A stretch of 64,000 nt of DNA from an uncultured Rothia sp. (GCF_916715725.1 NZ_CAKAPD010000002.1:62001-126000), one strand, 5' to 3'; counted from the first letter of the stretch, positions 54,499 to 63,443 are shown. A program made the numbers and translations. The notes: generated by a model not told the origin, from the letters alone.

Positions 54499-55119
54499 GT
54501 GTTCGTTCTAACCTTTATTCAACGTTCCGCACAGCACTCACTCACTGCACTGTCGGACGAACTCGCAAAGCTCAACCCGCGTGTTGCCTTCGCCCAGACA
54601 TACCCTGACGAAATTCAGGGCGCCTTCGACCGCGCCAGCGACGCACTCCACGCGGCGCTCATTGCCGCGCGCGATAACGGCTTCTGGGTCGGCATCGGAA
54701 TCGGCGAGCTCAACATCCCCCGATTCGCAGGCGCACTCGGTGCCGTCAGCACCACCGACTGCACCGGCGACGCCCTCGAATTCTCACGCCTCGCCGTCGA
54801 AGAAGCACAAGGAGGCGCACCCGTACGCTGCATCAGCGTCAGCGCTGACAACCGCCACCTCGCCGACCTCGCCGCAGGCTCCGCACGCCTGCTCTACCGC
54901 GTATGTGCCGACCGCACCGACGCCGAATGGCGCGTAGTAAACCTGCTTGTACCCGGCGTGCGCGGCCAGCAGAAGGCCGCCGCAACCGCACTCGGCATCA
55001 CCACCCAGGCAGTCAGCCGCACCCTCGTCCGCTCCCTCTGGCACGAGGAGCAGGCGGCACGCGGTGCGCTCATCGAACTGCTGACCCGTATTGACCGTTC
55101 GCGCCGCCGCGCCACCTAA
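54499..55119 (+). CDS. SatD-like family protein with C-terminal helix-turn-helix
   Basis: The product is 206 residues from GTG 54499, which is 6 nt after CATAAT (54487-54492). The N-terminus VFVLTFIQRSAQHSL and TYPDEIQGAFDRA resemble the SatD family (FVLTxDQR and DExQG). The C-terminus (AAATALGITTQAVSRTLVRSLWHEE) is a clear winged HTH. SatD proteins are poorly characterised; the name comes from streptococcal acid tolerance. It is upstream of, and on the same strand as, mntR. An upstream frame to 54436 reads an Arg/Leu-rich repeat (LRRTLRRLLKVLRH) and is not favoured. Confidence 0.6.
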   Translation: MFVLTFIQRSAQHSLTALSDELAKLNPRVAFAQTYPDEIQGAFDRASDALHAALIAARDNGFWVGIGIGELNIPRFAGALGAVSTTDCTGDALEFSRLAVEEAQGGAPVRCISVSADNRHLADLAAGSARLLYRVCADRTDAEWRVVNLLVPGVRGQQKAAATALGITTQAVSRTLVRSLWHEEQAARGALIELLTRIDRSRRRAT

Positions 55120-55301
55120 CCGCCGCCGCGCATCCCTCATTCTTTCGCGCCTGCCAGCCTTTCGTACCTGCCAGCGCGGAACCGAACACCTGATCCCGCC
55201 CGTGATGGTCACCCCCTGCCAGGGGTGAACCGTCCGGGCGGGACGCTCTTTAAGCCCGCGCTGAATACCCTGCAACTCGGCGGGCAAAACCAGAGAAAAG
55301 G

Positions 55302-55314
55302 TAAACTTATCTTT
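55302..55314 (+). promoter_or_regulatory. -10 box giving a leaderless mntR message
   Basis: TAAACT (55302-55307) then 7 nt to the ATG at 55315. Confidence 0.6.
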
Positions 55315-56046
55315 ATGCCTCTTTCAGAACTTTCCGTCAGCACCCAGAACTACCTCAAGGAAATCTGGAGCCTCGAAGAATGGACCAAAACCCCTGCCAC
55401 CGCATCCGCCCTGGCAGAACGCATGGGCCTGCGCATTTCTTCGGTATCTGACGGCCTCAAGCGCCTCGCCGCCGCCGATCTGATCGAGCATCAGCCCTAC
55501 GGCGCTATTGAGCTCACTGAAACCGGCCGCTCCTACGCGCTGGCAATGATTCGCCGCCACCGCCTCATTGAGACGTTCCTCGTGGAGACGCTCGGCTACA
55601 CCTGGGACCGTGTGCACGACGAGGCGGAGGTTCTGGAGCACGCGGTATCCGACTTCATGGTGGACCGCATCGACACCCTGCTGGGGCACCCGACCCGCGA
55701 CCCGCACGGCGACCCGATTCCGGATTCTTCGGGGCATATTAGTTTTCCGCAGACCGTGCCGCTGAGCCAGTGCGAACCCGGCGAAACAGTCGTGCTCGAA
55801 CGCATTAACGATGATGACCCGCGCCTGCTGCGTTACCTGCAGGGCCACGGTTTTGTGCCCGGCGTGCGCCTGCACATTGAGGAGGGCGCGCCCTTCTCGG
55901 AGGCGGTGAACGTGAGCGTGGTCGGTGCCGGTTCCGGCAACCTGCACGAGACGGACGCGGCCGGTGCGGTGAAGCCCGGCGGCACGATTATTCCGTTGGG
56001 TGCGGAGGCGACCGCCTCCCTGTTCGTATCCCGCACGGTGCGCTAG
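55315..56046 (+). CDS. mntR: DtxR/MntR-family metal-dependent repressor
   Basis: The product is 243 residues. The N-terminal winged HTH (SALAERMGLRISSVSDGLKRLAAADLIEH) is followed by the dimerisation and metal-binding domain (RHRLIETFLVETLGYTWDRVHDEAEVLEHAVSD, with His/Glu/Cys-type ligands) and a C-terminal SH3-like FeoA domain from about residue 160. The family represses metal uptake genes when loaded with Mn2+ or Fe2+. It is convergent with the metal ABC importer operon, so I infer manganese. The start at 55315 is fixed by a -10 box 7 nt upstream; the longer frame to 55225 is unsupported. Confidence 0.88.
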   Translation: MPLSELSVSTQNYLKEIWSLEEWTKTPATASALAERMGLRISSVSDGLKRLAAADLIEHQPYGAIELTETGRSYALAMIRRHRLIETFLVETLGYTWDRVHDEAEVLEHAVSDFMVDRIDTLLGHPTRDPHGDPIPDSSGHISFPQTVPLSQCEPGETVVLERINDDDPRLLRYLQGHGFVPGVRLHIEEGAPFSEAVNVSVVGAGSGNLHETDAAGAVKPGGTIIPLGAEATASLFVSRTVR

Positions 56047-56117
56047 ATACAGGGCGGTAGAGGCGGACTTCTAGCCCGGAAATCCGGGCGGGTACGCGCC
56101 CCTAACCTTCAGAAGAT

Positions 56118-56162
56118 AGCAATAGGCGGAAAGCCCCACGGTAGGACTTTCCGCCTATTGCT
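56118..56162. terminator. bidirectional terminator between mntR and the metal permease gene
   Basis: A 16-bp perfect stem (56118-56133 with 56147-56162), loop 13 nt. Confidence 0.9.
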
Positions 56163-56222
56163 GTCTGTGGTGAGTGTACTCAGTAAGCTTTCCCAAAGGG
56201 AGCTTTCACAGGGTGAGCTTTC

Positions 56223-57107
56223 TTAGGAAGCTACCGACTCAGTTTTCGTTGCAGCAGCGCTGAGTCGGCGGGCGCGCATCCTGCCCAGCAGGCCGTAGCG
56301 CGGGGCGAACACGTACGCCAGGGCGAACAGTATGCCCTGTGTGACGACCACGGCACCGCCGGGGGATACGTCCGCGTGGTAGCTGGCGTACAGGCCGGTC
56401 AGCGTGCCGGCCAGGGAGACTCCCACGCTCACCGCGAGCATCGGCACAAACCGGTCCGTGATGAGGCGCGCGGTGGAGCCGGGGATGACGAGCATCGCCA
56501 CGACCAGCACCACACCCACGATCTGCAGCGCCACCACGGAGGTCAGCGCCAGCATAATGAGCAGCAGCGCGCCAAGCAGACGCGGACGCAGCCCCACCGC
56601 CTGCGCAAAGCCCGGGTCGAAGGCGTACAGCACGAAGTCGCGGCGCTTGACCAGCAGCACGGCGGCAACCACCACCGCGAGGATAGCGACCTGCCAGACG
56701 TCCGACCAGGACACGCCCAGCACGTTACCGAAGAGGATATGGTTCAGGTCGGTATTCGACGGCGTGACCGAAATCAGCACCAGACCGAACGCGAACATGG
56801 TCGTGAACACGATGCCGATCGCGGCGTCCTCGCGCACGCGGCCGCTGCGCCGCACCCCGCCGATGAGCGCCACCGCCACGAGCGCGGCAATGACCGCACC
56901 CACCGCGAAGGGTGCACCGAAAATGTAGGCGAGCACCACGCCGGGCAGCACCGCATGCGAGATCGCGTCGCCCATGAGCGACCAGCCGAGCAGCACGAGC
57001 CAGCAGGACAGCAGGGCGCAGACGGCAGCGGCGATGACAGTGACCACGAATGCGCGGAGCATGAAGGGCAGGGTCAGCGGCTCCACCAGAAAGTTGAGGA
57101 TGTCCAT
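56223..57107 (-). CDS. manganese/iron-type ABC transporter permease
   Basis: The product is 294 residues with about eight membrane segments, a member of the ABC-3 permease family (LSCWLVLLGWSLMGDAISHAVLPGVVLAYIFG, the family's conserved coupling region). It follows the ATPase gene with no gap. Together with the lipoprotein it imports a divalent metal; the binding protein's ligands point to Mn2+. Confidence 0.92.
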   Translation of the reverse strand: MDILNFLVEPLTLPFMLRAFVVTVIAAAVCALLSCWLVLLGWSLMGDAISHAVLPGVVLAYIFGAPFAVGAVIAALVAVALIGGVRRSGRVREDAAIGIVFTTMFAFGLVLISVTPSNTDLNHILFGNVLGVSWSDVWQVAILAVVVAAVLLVKRRDFVLYAFDPGFAQAVGLRPRLLGALLLIMLALTSVVALQIVGVVLVVAMLVIPGSTARLITDRFVPMLAVSVGVSLAGTLTGLYASYHADVSPGGAVVVTQGILFALAYVFAPRYGLLGRMRARRLSAAATKTESVAS

Positions 57108-57947
57108 TTAGTTCTTCCCTTCCGCAGAGCTGATCGTAGTAGTGCCGGAGGTAGCAGCGCCGGGGGCAGCGGCACCGGTAGCGACCGACGCGCCGGCGTC
57201 CACTTCCATGCCGAAGGCACGCACCAGGTTCTCGGGAGCGAGCACCTTCTCGGGGGTGTCGTGCATCAGAATATCGCCGCGTAGCAGTAGCGCCTCGTCG
57301 GCGAACTGGCGCAGGCTCGCCAAGTCGTGCGTGGAAACCAGCACGGTCGCGCCCTCGTCACGCAGCTGTTCGATGACCTGAATGAGCATCGCCTCGCTGC
57401 GCTTATCCACGCCGGCGAAAGGCTCATCCAGCAGCAGCAGCTGGGCGCCCTGGGCGATAGCGCGTGCCACGAAGGCGCGCTTACGCTGACCGCCCGAGAG
57501 CGCCCCAATCTGACGGTCGGCAAGGTCGGTCAGTTCCACGCGGGCGAGCGCCTCATCCACGGCGGCACGGTCTGCGGCACGCAGGCGGCGGGTGATGCCG
57601 AGGTTGCGGTAGCGTCCCATGCTGACGACCTCGCGCACGGAGATGGGGAAGGTCCAGTCGATTTCTTCGCTCTGCGGCACGTAGCTGACGAGCCCGGCGC
57701 GGTGATGGTGCGCGTTCTTGCCGCGGCTGCCACGGTTACCGCCGACGGGCTGCCCGTCGAGGGTGATGCTGCCGGCGTGCATGGGTACGACCCCCATGAT
57801 GGCTTTGAAAAGGGTGGATTTGCCGGAGCCGTTCATGCCGATCAGGCCGCAGATACGCCCGGTGTCCAGGGTGAAGGATGCGCCAGTGAGGGCGCGGACT
57901 GGCCCGTAGTTCACGTGCACATTTTCGCAGCTGAGAAGAGTGCTCAT
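57108..57947 (-). CDS. metal ABC transporter ATP-binding protein
   Basis: The product is 279 residues. It has Walker A GMNGSGKST, Q-loop VPQSEEIDWTFP typical of the metal-importer group, signature LSGGQRKRAF, and Walker B LLLDEPFAGVD. The C-terminal 30 residues are Ala/Gly/Thr-rich. It is the second gene of the importer operon, 211 nt after the lipoprotein gene; the spacer is G-rich on the plus strand. Confidence 0.95.
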   Translation of the reverse strand: MSTLLSCENVHVNYGPVRALTGASFTLDTGRICGLIGMNGSGKSTLFKAIMGVVPMHAGSITLDGQPVGGNRGSRGKNAHHHRAGLVSYVPQSEEIDWTFPISVREVVSMGRYRNLGITRRLRAADRAAVDEALARVELTDLADRQIGALSGGQRKRAFVARAIAQGAQLLLLDEPFAGVDKRSEAMLIQVIEQLRDEGATVLVSTHDLASLRQFADEALLLRGDILMHDTPEKVLAPENLVRAFGMEVDAGASVATGAAAPGAATSGTTTISSAEGKN

Positions 57948-58087
57948 TCCTTGTGTTCTTTCTGGTGGTCACCGTATGCGTGGGGCGGGTGTACTTGCTT
58001 GCGTGTTGCTGAGTGGGTGCTGTGTGAGCGAGTGTTAACGGCGTGGGAGGAGCGGAGCCAAGAAGGCGAAGCCCCTCCTATCCTATC

Positions 58088-58155
58088 GGGGGTTTGGGGT
58101 TTACCCAGGGTTTTCGATGCCGGGGTTGGCCCGGGTTTATTCGGGGTTTATGCCG
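58088..58155 (+). repeat. G-rich degenerate repeat between importer genes
   Basis: Seven runs of three or more G, several in a GGGGTTTA-type setting, within 70 nt. The mRNA of the operon is the C-rich strand, so any G-quadruplex would form on the template DNA strand. Confidence 0.55.
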
Positions 58156-58158
58156 GGT

Positions 58159-59121
58159 TTAGGAGTTGCCCTTGAGGCCCGCAACGATGGTACGTGCGTC
58201 GTATCGGATCATGTCCAGGTAGGTGGGCACGGGGCCGTTCGCCTCGGAGAGCGAGTCCACGTAGAGCACGCCGCCGAATCGTGCGCCGGTGGCGTCTGCG
58301 ACCTGGCGCATCGGGTTGTCAGAGACGGTGGATTCGCAGAACACGGCGGGCACCTGGTTCTGGCGCACGTAATCGATCGCGGAGGAAATCTGCGAGGGGG
58401 TTGCCTGCTGTTCGGAGTTGACCGCCCAAATGTACTTTTCCTTCAGTCCCGCGTCTGACGCCAGGTAGGAGAAGGCGCCTTCGCAGGTGACGAGTGCGCG
58501 CTGGTTCTCGGGCAGGGTGGAGATTTCCTTGACGAGCTCGTCACGCACGCCCTGCAGCTGCTTCTTGTAGGCTTCACCGCGGGTCTTGTAGTCGGCGGCA
58601 TGGGCCGGGTCGAGAGCACTAAATTCGCGAATCATCACGTCCACGTACTTTTGTACGTTGCTGGGGCTCATCCAGGCGTGGGGGTTGGGTTTGCCCGCGT
58701 AGGCGTCCTCGGTAATGGAGATGGGCGTGACCCCCTCGGAGACGGTCACGTGCTTAGCGTGGGATTCTTCAACGAACTTCGCGAACCAGGATTCGAGGTT
58801 CAGGCCGTTGTCGAGCACCAGGTCGGCGGCGTGCGCCTTCTTCAGGTCGGAGGGGGTGGGCTCGTACTCGTGAATCTCGGCGCCGGGCTTGGTGAGGGAT
58901 TCGACGTTCAGGTCGTCGCCTGCCACGTTGCGGGCGATGTCTGCGAGCACGGTGAAGGTGGTGAGCACGGTCTTCTTGCCACTGCTGCTCTTAGCGCCTT
59001 CGGTGGTGCTGGAGGTGCTACCGCAGCCGGTGAGCACGAGTAGCAGGGTGAGTGCGAGGGCGGCGCAGAGCGCCTGGACGAGGCGGCGTGCGTTGCTGCC
59101 TGCGGGGGTGAGAGCGTTCAT
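58159..59121 (-). CDS. metal-binding lipoprotein of the ABC importer (Mn2+ type)
   Basis: The product is 320 residues. A lipobox (VLTGC) follows a hydrophobic signal. The four metal ligands expected for the A-1 family are all present: His in EIHEYEPTPSD, His in NPHAWMSPSN, Glu in CESTVSD, and Asp in LYVDSLS. His-His-Glu-Asp is the manganese/iron set, whereas zinc binders carry a third His and usually a His-rich loop, absent here. The start complementary to 59119-59121 has AAGGATG upstream; a start 24 nt earlier is possible. First gene of the operon. Confidence 0.93.
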   Translation of the reverse strand: MNALTPAGSNARRLVQALCAALALTLLLVLTGCGSTSSTTEGAKSSSGKKTVLTTFTVLADIARNVAGDDLNVESLTKPGAEIHEYEPTPSDLKKAHAADLVLDNGLNLESWFAKFVEESHAKHVTVSEGVTPISITEDAYAGKPNPHAWMSPSNVQKYVDVMIREFSALDPAHAADYKTRGEAYKKQLQGVRDELVKEISTLPENQRALVTCEGAFSYLASDAGLKEKYIWAVNSEQQATPSQISSAIDYVRQNQVPAVFCESTVSDNPMRQVADATGARFGGVLYVDSLSEANGPVPTYLDMIRYDARTIVAGLKGNS

Positions 59122-59259
59122 GAGGCATCCTTCATTGGAAGTCACGGGTTTGAGTATGTGGTTGATGTGTGGAATTTGCCGCGCCGGGACGCTAGGGACA
59201 CGGTTGTGTCTGCGCAGGCATCATAATGCGCTTTTGCCTGTCGTCCCGGGCGGAATTTA

Positions 59260-59288
59260 ACAATAGTTCGGCTAGCCGAACTTTTCAA
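59260..59288 (-). promoter_or_regulatory. metal importer promoter with an 18-bp palindromic operator in its spacer
   Basis: On the minus strand TTGAAA (59283-59288), a 17-nt spacer, TATTGT (59260-59265). The palindrome AGTTCGGCTAGCCGAACT (59265-59282) fills the spacer exactly. A repressor bound there would block RNA polymerase; the nearby MntR-like protein is the obvious candidate. Expected leader about 130 nt. Confidence 0.8.
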
Positions 59289-59389
59289 CTAAGCCACACA
59301 GAAAACCCCGAAATATTGGCAGAAACCCAGGGGCAGGCATAGGAACAGCCGCCCAGAGACAGGCACACAGAAGCACCAGCAGATACAGC

Positions 59390-59421
59390 AAGGAGGCGAG
59401 GGACCCCTCCCCCGCCTCCTT
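59390..59421 (-). terminator. xth terminator
   Basis: A 9-bp stem (59390-59398 with 59413-59421) around a C-rich loop, 37 nt past the xth stop. Confidence 0.7.
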
Positions 59422-59457
59422 ACTACACGCGGTTCTACGGCAAGCTATACGCTCGGA

Positions 59458-60258
59458 TTAGTCGGCAATCTCAACCACGACCGGCGTGTGGTCGCTTGCG
59501 CCTTCACCGGCGCGTTCCACCTTATCGATCCAGGCACGTTCCACGCGTGCGGCGAGCGCGGGCGAGAACAGCTGAAAGTCAATGCGCATGCCCTCATCCT
59601 TGGTGAAGCGGCCCGCCTGGTAGTCCCAGTAGGTGTACTCGCCCGGAGTGTGCGGGCGCACTACATCCACCATGCCCTCTTCGAGTAGGGCGGCGAAAGC
59701 GCGGCGTTCGGGTTCGGAAACGTGAGTCATTTCGTTGCGCAGGAAGTAGTCAATATCCCACACGTCGGCATCTTCGGGGGCGACGTTCCAGTCACCAACC
59801 AAGGCGAGCTGCGACTGCGGGTTAGCCGCCAGTTCGTTGTGCACGTTCTGGCGCAGCGCCTCCATCCAGCGGAGCTTGTAGTCCATGTGCGGGTCGGTCA
59901 GGCCGCGGCCGTTGGGCACGTAGAGGCTCCAGACGCGCACGCCGCCACAGGTCGCGCCGATAGCGCGCGCCTCCAGCACCTCGGGTTCGCCGGGCTTGCC
60001 GAAGTGCGGCTGATTATCGAAGCCGCGCTGCACGTCTTCGAGGCCAACTCGGGAGGCGATTGCCACGCCATTCCACTGATTCAGGCCGAAGTGCGCAACC
60101 TCGTAGCCCATGAATTCGAAGAGGTCGAAGGGGAAGGTTTCGTCCTTGGTTTTGGTTTCTTGCAGGGCGAGCACGTCAACGTCGTGTTCGTCGAGCCAGT
60201 CTTCGACGCGGTTTTCGCGGGCGCGGATTGAGTTGATGTTCCAGGTGGCAATCTTCAT
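59458..60258 (-). CDS. xth: exodeoxyribonuclease III
   Basis: The product is 266 residues, standard for the family. Motifs: MKIATWNINSIRAREN at the start, LALQETKTKDE with the catalytic Glu, WSLYVPNGRGL, LVGDWNVAPEDADVWD, and a final GEGASDHTPVVVE with the Asp-His pair. It repairs abasic sites and removes 3' blocking groups. The start complementary to 60256-60258 is 7 nt after a TAAGCT box (60266-60271); a frame to 60402 reads Arg/Cys-rich sequence and is rejected. Confidence 0.95.
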   Translation of the reverse strand: MKIATWNINSIRARENRVEDWLDEHDVDVLALQETKTKDETFPFDLFEFMGYEVAHFGLNQWNGVAIASRVGLEDVQRGFDNQPHFGKPGEPEVLEARAIGATCGGVRVWSLYVPNGRGLTDPHMDYKLRWMEALRQNVHNELAANPQSQLALVGDWNVAPEDADVWDIDYFLRNEMTHVSEPERRAFAALLEEGMVDVVRPHTPGEYTYWDYQAGRFTKDEGMRIDFQLFSPALAARVERAWIDKVERAGEGASDHTPVVVEIAD

Positions 60259-60370
60259 GCCTTCTAGCTTAGCGGGTGCAGAGCAGGCGCCTTTCATTGC
60301 AGGGAGGCGATTGCGCGGCGAGCACGGGCGCTCGCAACCAACCAGAACAGCACAGCACCCGGAACAGAGC

Positions 60371-60413
60371 ACCGCCCGCCTGCGCAACCTATTGGGTCGC
60401 ACCGGCGGGCGGT
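60371..60413 (-). terminator. terminator of the SLH-like gene
   Basis: A 10-bp perfect stem (60371-60380 with 60404-60413) around 23 nt, about 45 nt past the stop at 60457. No clear T-run. Confidence 0.65.
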
Positions 60414-60456
60414 GAATATATGCGCTAGTCAGCGCTACAGCTAGTCGGTATTACTC

Positions 60457-61272
60457 CTAGTCAACGGCGGGAGTGCCCACAACCTTCAGGCCCTTATCGC
60501 TGTACACCTTGAGCATGTACAGGGCGTCGGAGAAGTACAGGGGGCTGGCGGGGTCCACCACGTCTACTGCGCCGTCACCGTCGCGGTCGACTTTGGGGTA
60601 GGCGCCGAGCGTGCGGGCTGCCCAGCGGTTTTCGGTCTTGAACTGCTCAACCTTCTTAGCTTCGGCACGTAGCGGGCGGCGGATCTGGCGCATGCGTGCG
60701 GCACCGTCGGGGCTACCTGCGGCGCGGTAGAGGAACGCGGCGAGGGTGTTGCGGGTGGCGTAGTCATCCGGGTGGAAGAGCCCGTCATCCCAGCCGGAGG
60801 TAATGCCCGCGTCCGCCGCCCAAATGTACGCGGCGTAGTCGGGGTCGGTGGTTGCCACGTCCTTGTAGGGGGAGGTCTTGGGCAGGTTCTTGACGGTCGG
60901 CGATCCCGCCATGCGGTAGAGCATGCGCACGAGCTGGCCACGAGTGACGGTTGCGGTGCTGTGGCGGCGGGTAACGGTGTATTCTTCACTGTTGAGGTAG
61001 CCGTGGCAGACCGCCCACACGCCGGGGGTGGCGTTCATGGCGCCGAGGAAGTTGGCGACGCATCCGACGTAGCTGGGGTCATCCTTGGGCTGCTCTGCCT
61101 TGACGACCTGCAGGTTGGTTGCGGGTTCTGCGGCGTTAGCGGCGTGGGCTGCGGGTTGTGCATTCACTGCGGCGGTGACGGGTACGGCGCCGAGGGCGAG
61201 TGCGAGAGTGAGGGCAAAGATGCGGCGTGCACGGGGAGCGGATGTAAACGCTCGGGAGATTACCGGAAGCAT
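60457..61272 (-). CDS. secreted SLH-like domain protein (GC-rich copy)
   Basis: The product is 271 residues with a clear signal peptide (RRIFALTLALALGAVPVTAA, cleavage near residue 38 or 45). The SLH-like repeats LVRMLYRMAGSPTVKNLPKTSPYKDV and GITSGWDDGLFHPDDYATRNTLAAFLYRAAGSP align with those of the island copy at 42935. A Ca2+-loop-like stretch DRDGDGAVDVVD lies near residue 230, absent from the island copy. It lies immediately downstream, on the same strand, of two beta-helix genes, repeating the island arrangement. It should be surface- or wall-associated. Confidence 0.82.
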   Translation of the reverse strand: MLPVISRAFTSAPRARRIFALTLALALGAVPVTAAVNAQPAAHAANAAEPATNLQVVKAEQPKDDPSYVGCVANFLGAMNATPGVWAVCHGYLNSEEYTVTRRHSTATVTRGQLVRMLYRMAGSPTVKNLPKTSPYKDVATTDPDYAAYIWAADAGITSGWDDGLFHPDDYATRNTLAAFLYRAAGSPDGAARMRQIRRPLRAEAKKVEQFKTENRWAARTLGAYPKVDRDGDGAVDVVDPASPLYFSDALYMLKVYSDKGLKVVGTPAVD

Positions 61273-61633
61273 GGATGTGTCCTTATGTAATTGTGGTTGA
61301 GAACCGGCCGGAAGGAACCGGTTTTTAGGGTCGACTTTGGGGTCGACTTTGAGGTCGCCACATGGGGCGAATAGGAAAAGAGGAAAGGGCGCGTTGAGGA
61401 ATAGTGAGAAGCGGCAATGAATAGGGTCTGACGTGCGGCGATGCGGCTTTGTCCTACATCAAGGGGACTGTCACCGAGGGGACTGTTCCGCGTCGTGGGG
61501 ACACATCTGTGGTGGTGCACAGTGAATGGACTGTTTTACACCACCCTAGAAAGTTTAAAGTACATATCGATATTTTATTCAATATTCAATTGAGACTTTT
61601 ATCAACTAACAATTAAAAGTTGTTCCAAACGAC
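61273..61633. other. non-coding region upstream of the SLH-like gene
   Basis: GC-rich near the gene, then strongly AT-rich at 61545-61630. No gene is supported. It probably holds the SLH-like gene promoter; I cannot assign boxes with confidence. Confidence 0.4.
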
Positions 61634-61675
61634 AAAGTAGCCGCGAATGGCAGGTATTCCATTCGCAGCTACTTT
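61634..61675 (-). terminator. terminator of the 61805 beta-helix gene
   Basis: Arms AAAGTAGC-CGCGAATGG (61634-61650) and CCATTCGC-GCTACTTT (61659-61675) pair with one bulge; A- and T-rich ends allow both directions. Confidence 0.8.
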
Positions 61676-61804
61676 GATTTTTAGCCGGTATGTAGCGGTA
61701 TAACGCGCCCACTAGGACACACGCACCTACCTCACGATTCGCAGGAAAGTCCCGAACCGGTTCGGGCGTGTCTACTAGCTGCCGTCAGTTGCCGTCAGTC
61801 TCTA

Positions 61805-63133
61805 CTAACCGCGCATCACGTTGTAGGCTTCCTTGGTGAGCTGACCGGCGGGCGAGGTGGAGTGGCGCAGCTCCTCAACCTCAATGACCACGTTCGCGCC
61901 AATCTCGCCGGTGATGTACACGCGGCGGCCGAGCATATTACCATCGCCGATGCGGTCGTCCTTGGCGGTACCTTCAGTGATGCGCAGGTCGTAAATCTTG
62001 TTCTCAATGTAGAAGCCGTACAGGGAGGCCGCCTTCTCCGGCGGATTATAGGAGACAGGCGCGACCATGCGGGTACCGCGCGCATTGCGGCTGATGTACC
62101 AGTTGGCGGCCTCGTCAGCACCGGCGGCACCGCTGACGGTGCCAGCCCAGCTGGAGCCTTCCGCTTCGCATCCGATGAAGATGTTATGTGCCCATTCAAC
62201 AAGCCAGCCGTGACCCGCGTTGGAGCGTGCGGTGCAGCCGATGAACATGTTGCGTTCACCCTGCACGATCCAGCCTGCGCCGGCGTGGCGGGTGGCGGGC
62301 TCGTAGAGTGTGTTCTTGTTGCTGGTGCGGTGGTTGCTGTTGCTGGAGCAGTTTTCGAATTTTGCCTGCGCTGCGTACACCTCGATACCGGCGTAGGAGC
62401 CGCCGCTGAGGTTCGCTTCGGCAACGTCGATACCGCGCAGCTTGTTGTCTGCCGCGCCGGAGTTCTGGCCTTCGTTGGGGCGGCGGGGGTGGCCGGCGGG
62501 CTTGCCGAGCAGCAGGCCCTGGTTGAGGGTGCGGCGGATGGTCACGTCGTCAATTTTCATGCCCTGGTCATCCAGGCCGAGCACGGCAACGCCGATGGCG
62601 GTGTCCCAGACTTCCACTCCGGCGATAACGGGCACGATGTCCGGTTCGTTGAGCATGTCGCCGGTCAGGTGGGTGTGGAAGATGACGCCGGCGACGTTAT
62701 TCAGCGGGGCGGTGTGCGCATCGAGCGGGTAGCTGCTGATGGGGGTGTTTGCGGCGTTGGTGCGGATGTGCAGGTTGCGCACGCCCATGCGCATGGGCTT
62801 GTTGGCGTTGTAGCTGCCGTAGACGGGGGTGGTGTAGCTGCCGACGTGGAACACGCCGGTGTATTCGGTGTGGCCGTTGGAGGTGGTGGGGATGGCACGG
62901 TCGGAGTGCGCGATGACGACGGTTGAGGAGCCGTAGCCGAAGATTTCGACACGGTGCTTGATGTCGATGAAGGGGTAGGAGACGCGGTAGATGCCGCGGG
63001 GTAGTTCTACGGATCCGCCGCCGCGTGCGGCGACAGCGTCGACTGCTCGCTGGATGGCTGCGGTGGAGTCTTTGGCACCGGTGGGGTCTGCGCCGTAGTT
63101 GATGGCGTTGATGCTCATGGGCGTATCGGGCAT
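61805..63133 (-). CDS. right-handed beta-helix (pectate-lyase-3-like) protein
   Basis: The product is 442 residues. The fold signature INAINYGADPTGAKDSTAAIQRAVDAV is at the N-terminus with no signal peptide before it. Rungs and the shared blocks NMFIGCTARSNAGHGWLVEW, GADEAANWYISRNARGTRMVAP and KDDRIGDGNMLGRRVYITG align with the partial gene at 63536 and more weakly with the AT-rich island copy. An ATG 15 nt downstream (63118) is an alternative start; neither has a strong ribosome site. GC content matches the chromosome. Export route and substrate are unknown. Confidence 0.8.
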   Translation of the reverse strand: MPDTPMSINAINYGADPTGAKDSTAAIQRAVDAVAARGGGSVELPRGIYRVSYPFIDIKHRVEIFGYGSSTVVIAHSDRAIPTTSNGHTEYTGVFHVGSYTTPVYGSYNANKPMRMGVRNLHIRTNAANTPISSYPLDAHTAPLNNVAGVIFHTHLTGDMLNEPDIVPVIAGVEVWDTAIGVAVLGLDDQGMKIDDVTIRRTLNQGLLLGKPAGHPRRPNEGQNSGAADNKLRGIDVAEANLSGGSYAGIEVYAAQAKFENCSSNSNHRTSNKNTLYEPATRHAGAGWIVQGERNMFIGCTARSNAGHGWLVEWAHNIFIGCEAEGSSWAGTVSGAAGADEAANWYISRNARGTRMVAPVSYNPPEKAASLYGFYIENKIYDLRITEGTAKDDRIGDGNMLGRRVYITGEIGANVVIEVEELRHSTSPAGQLTKEAYNVMRG

Positions 63134-63443
63134 GAGGGGCTCAATTCTTTCGATGGGTACCGCGTTCGGTGCTGAAGGCGGCGCGGGTGAGTGAATTGAG
63201 TGAATACGGCTGTAAGTGAATACGGTGCTGCGCGGGTGCAGTGTTGAGTTTGTGCGGTGCGGTGTGTTGGGCGCATTTCTGCGGATGTGTTGGCGTGTGC
63301 GGGTCTGTGCACCGGCAGACCTGCCTCCTGCTCAAGGGTACCGCATTGCGCGTGTGGAGGCGATGACCGGGCACTGTGATGCCCGCTCCCCTACCCCGTT
63401 TTTCTACGGTTTTTTCGGCTGTTTTGTGGGCGGGTTAAACGCC
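63134..63443. other. non-coding spacer between two beta-helix genes
   Basis: 310 bp with no supported gene. It must carry the promoter of the 61805 gene unless the two are co-transcribed, which the terminator at 63444 argues against. Confidence 0.4.
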
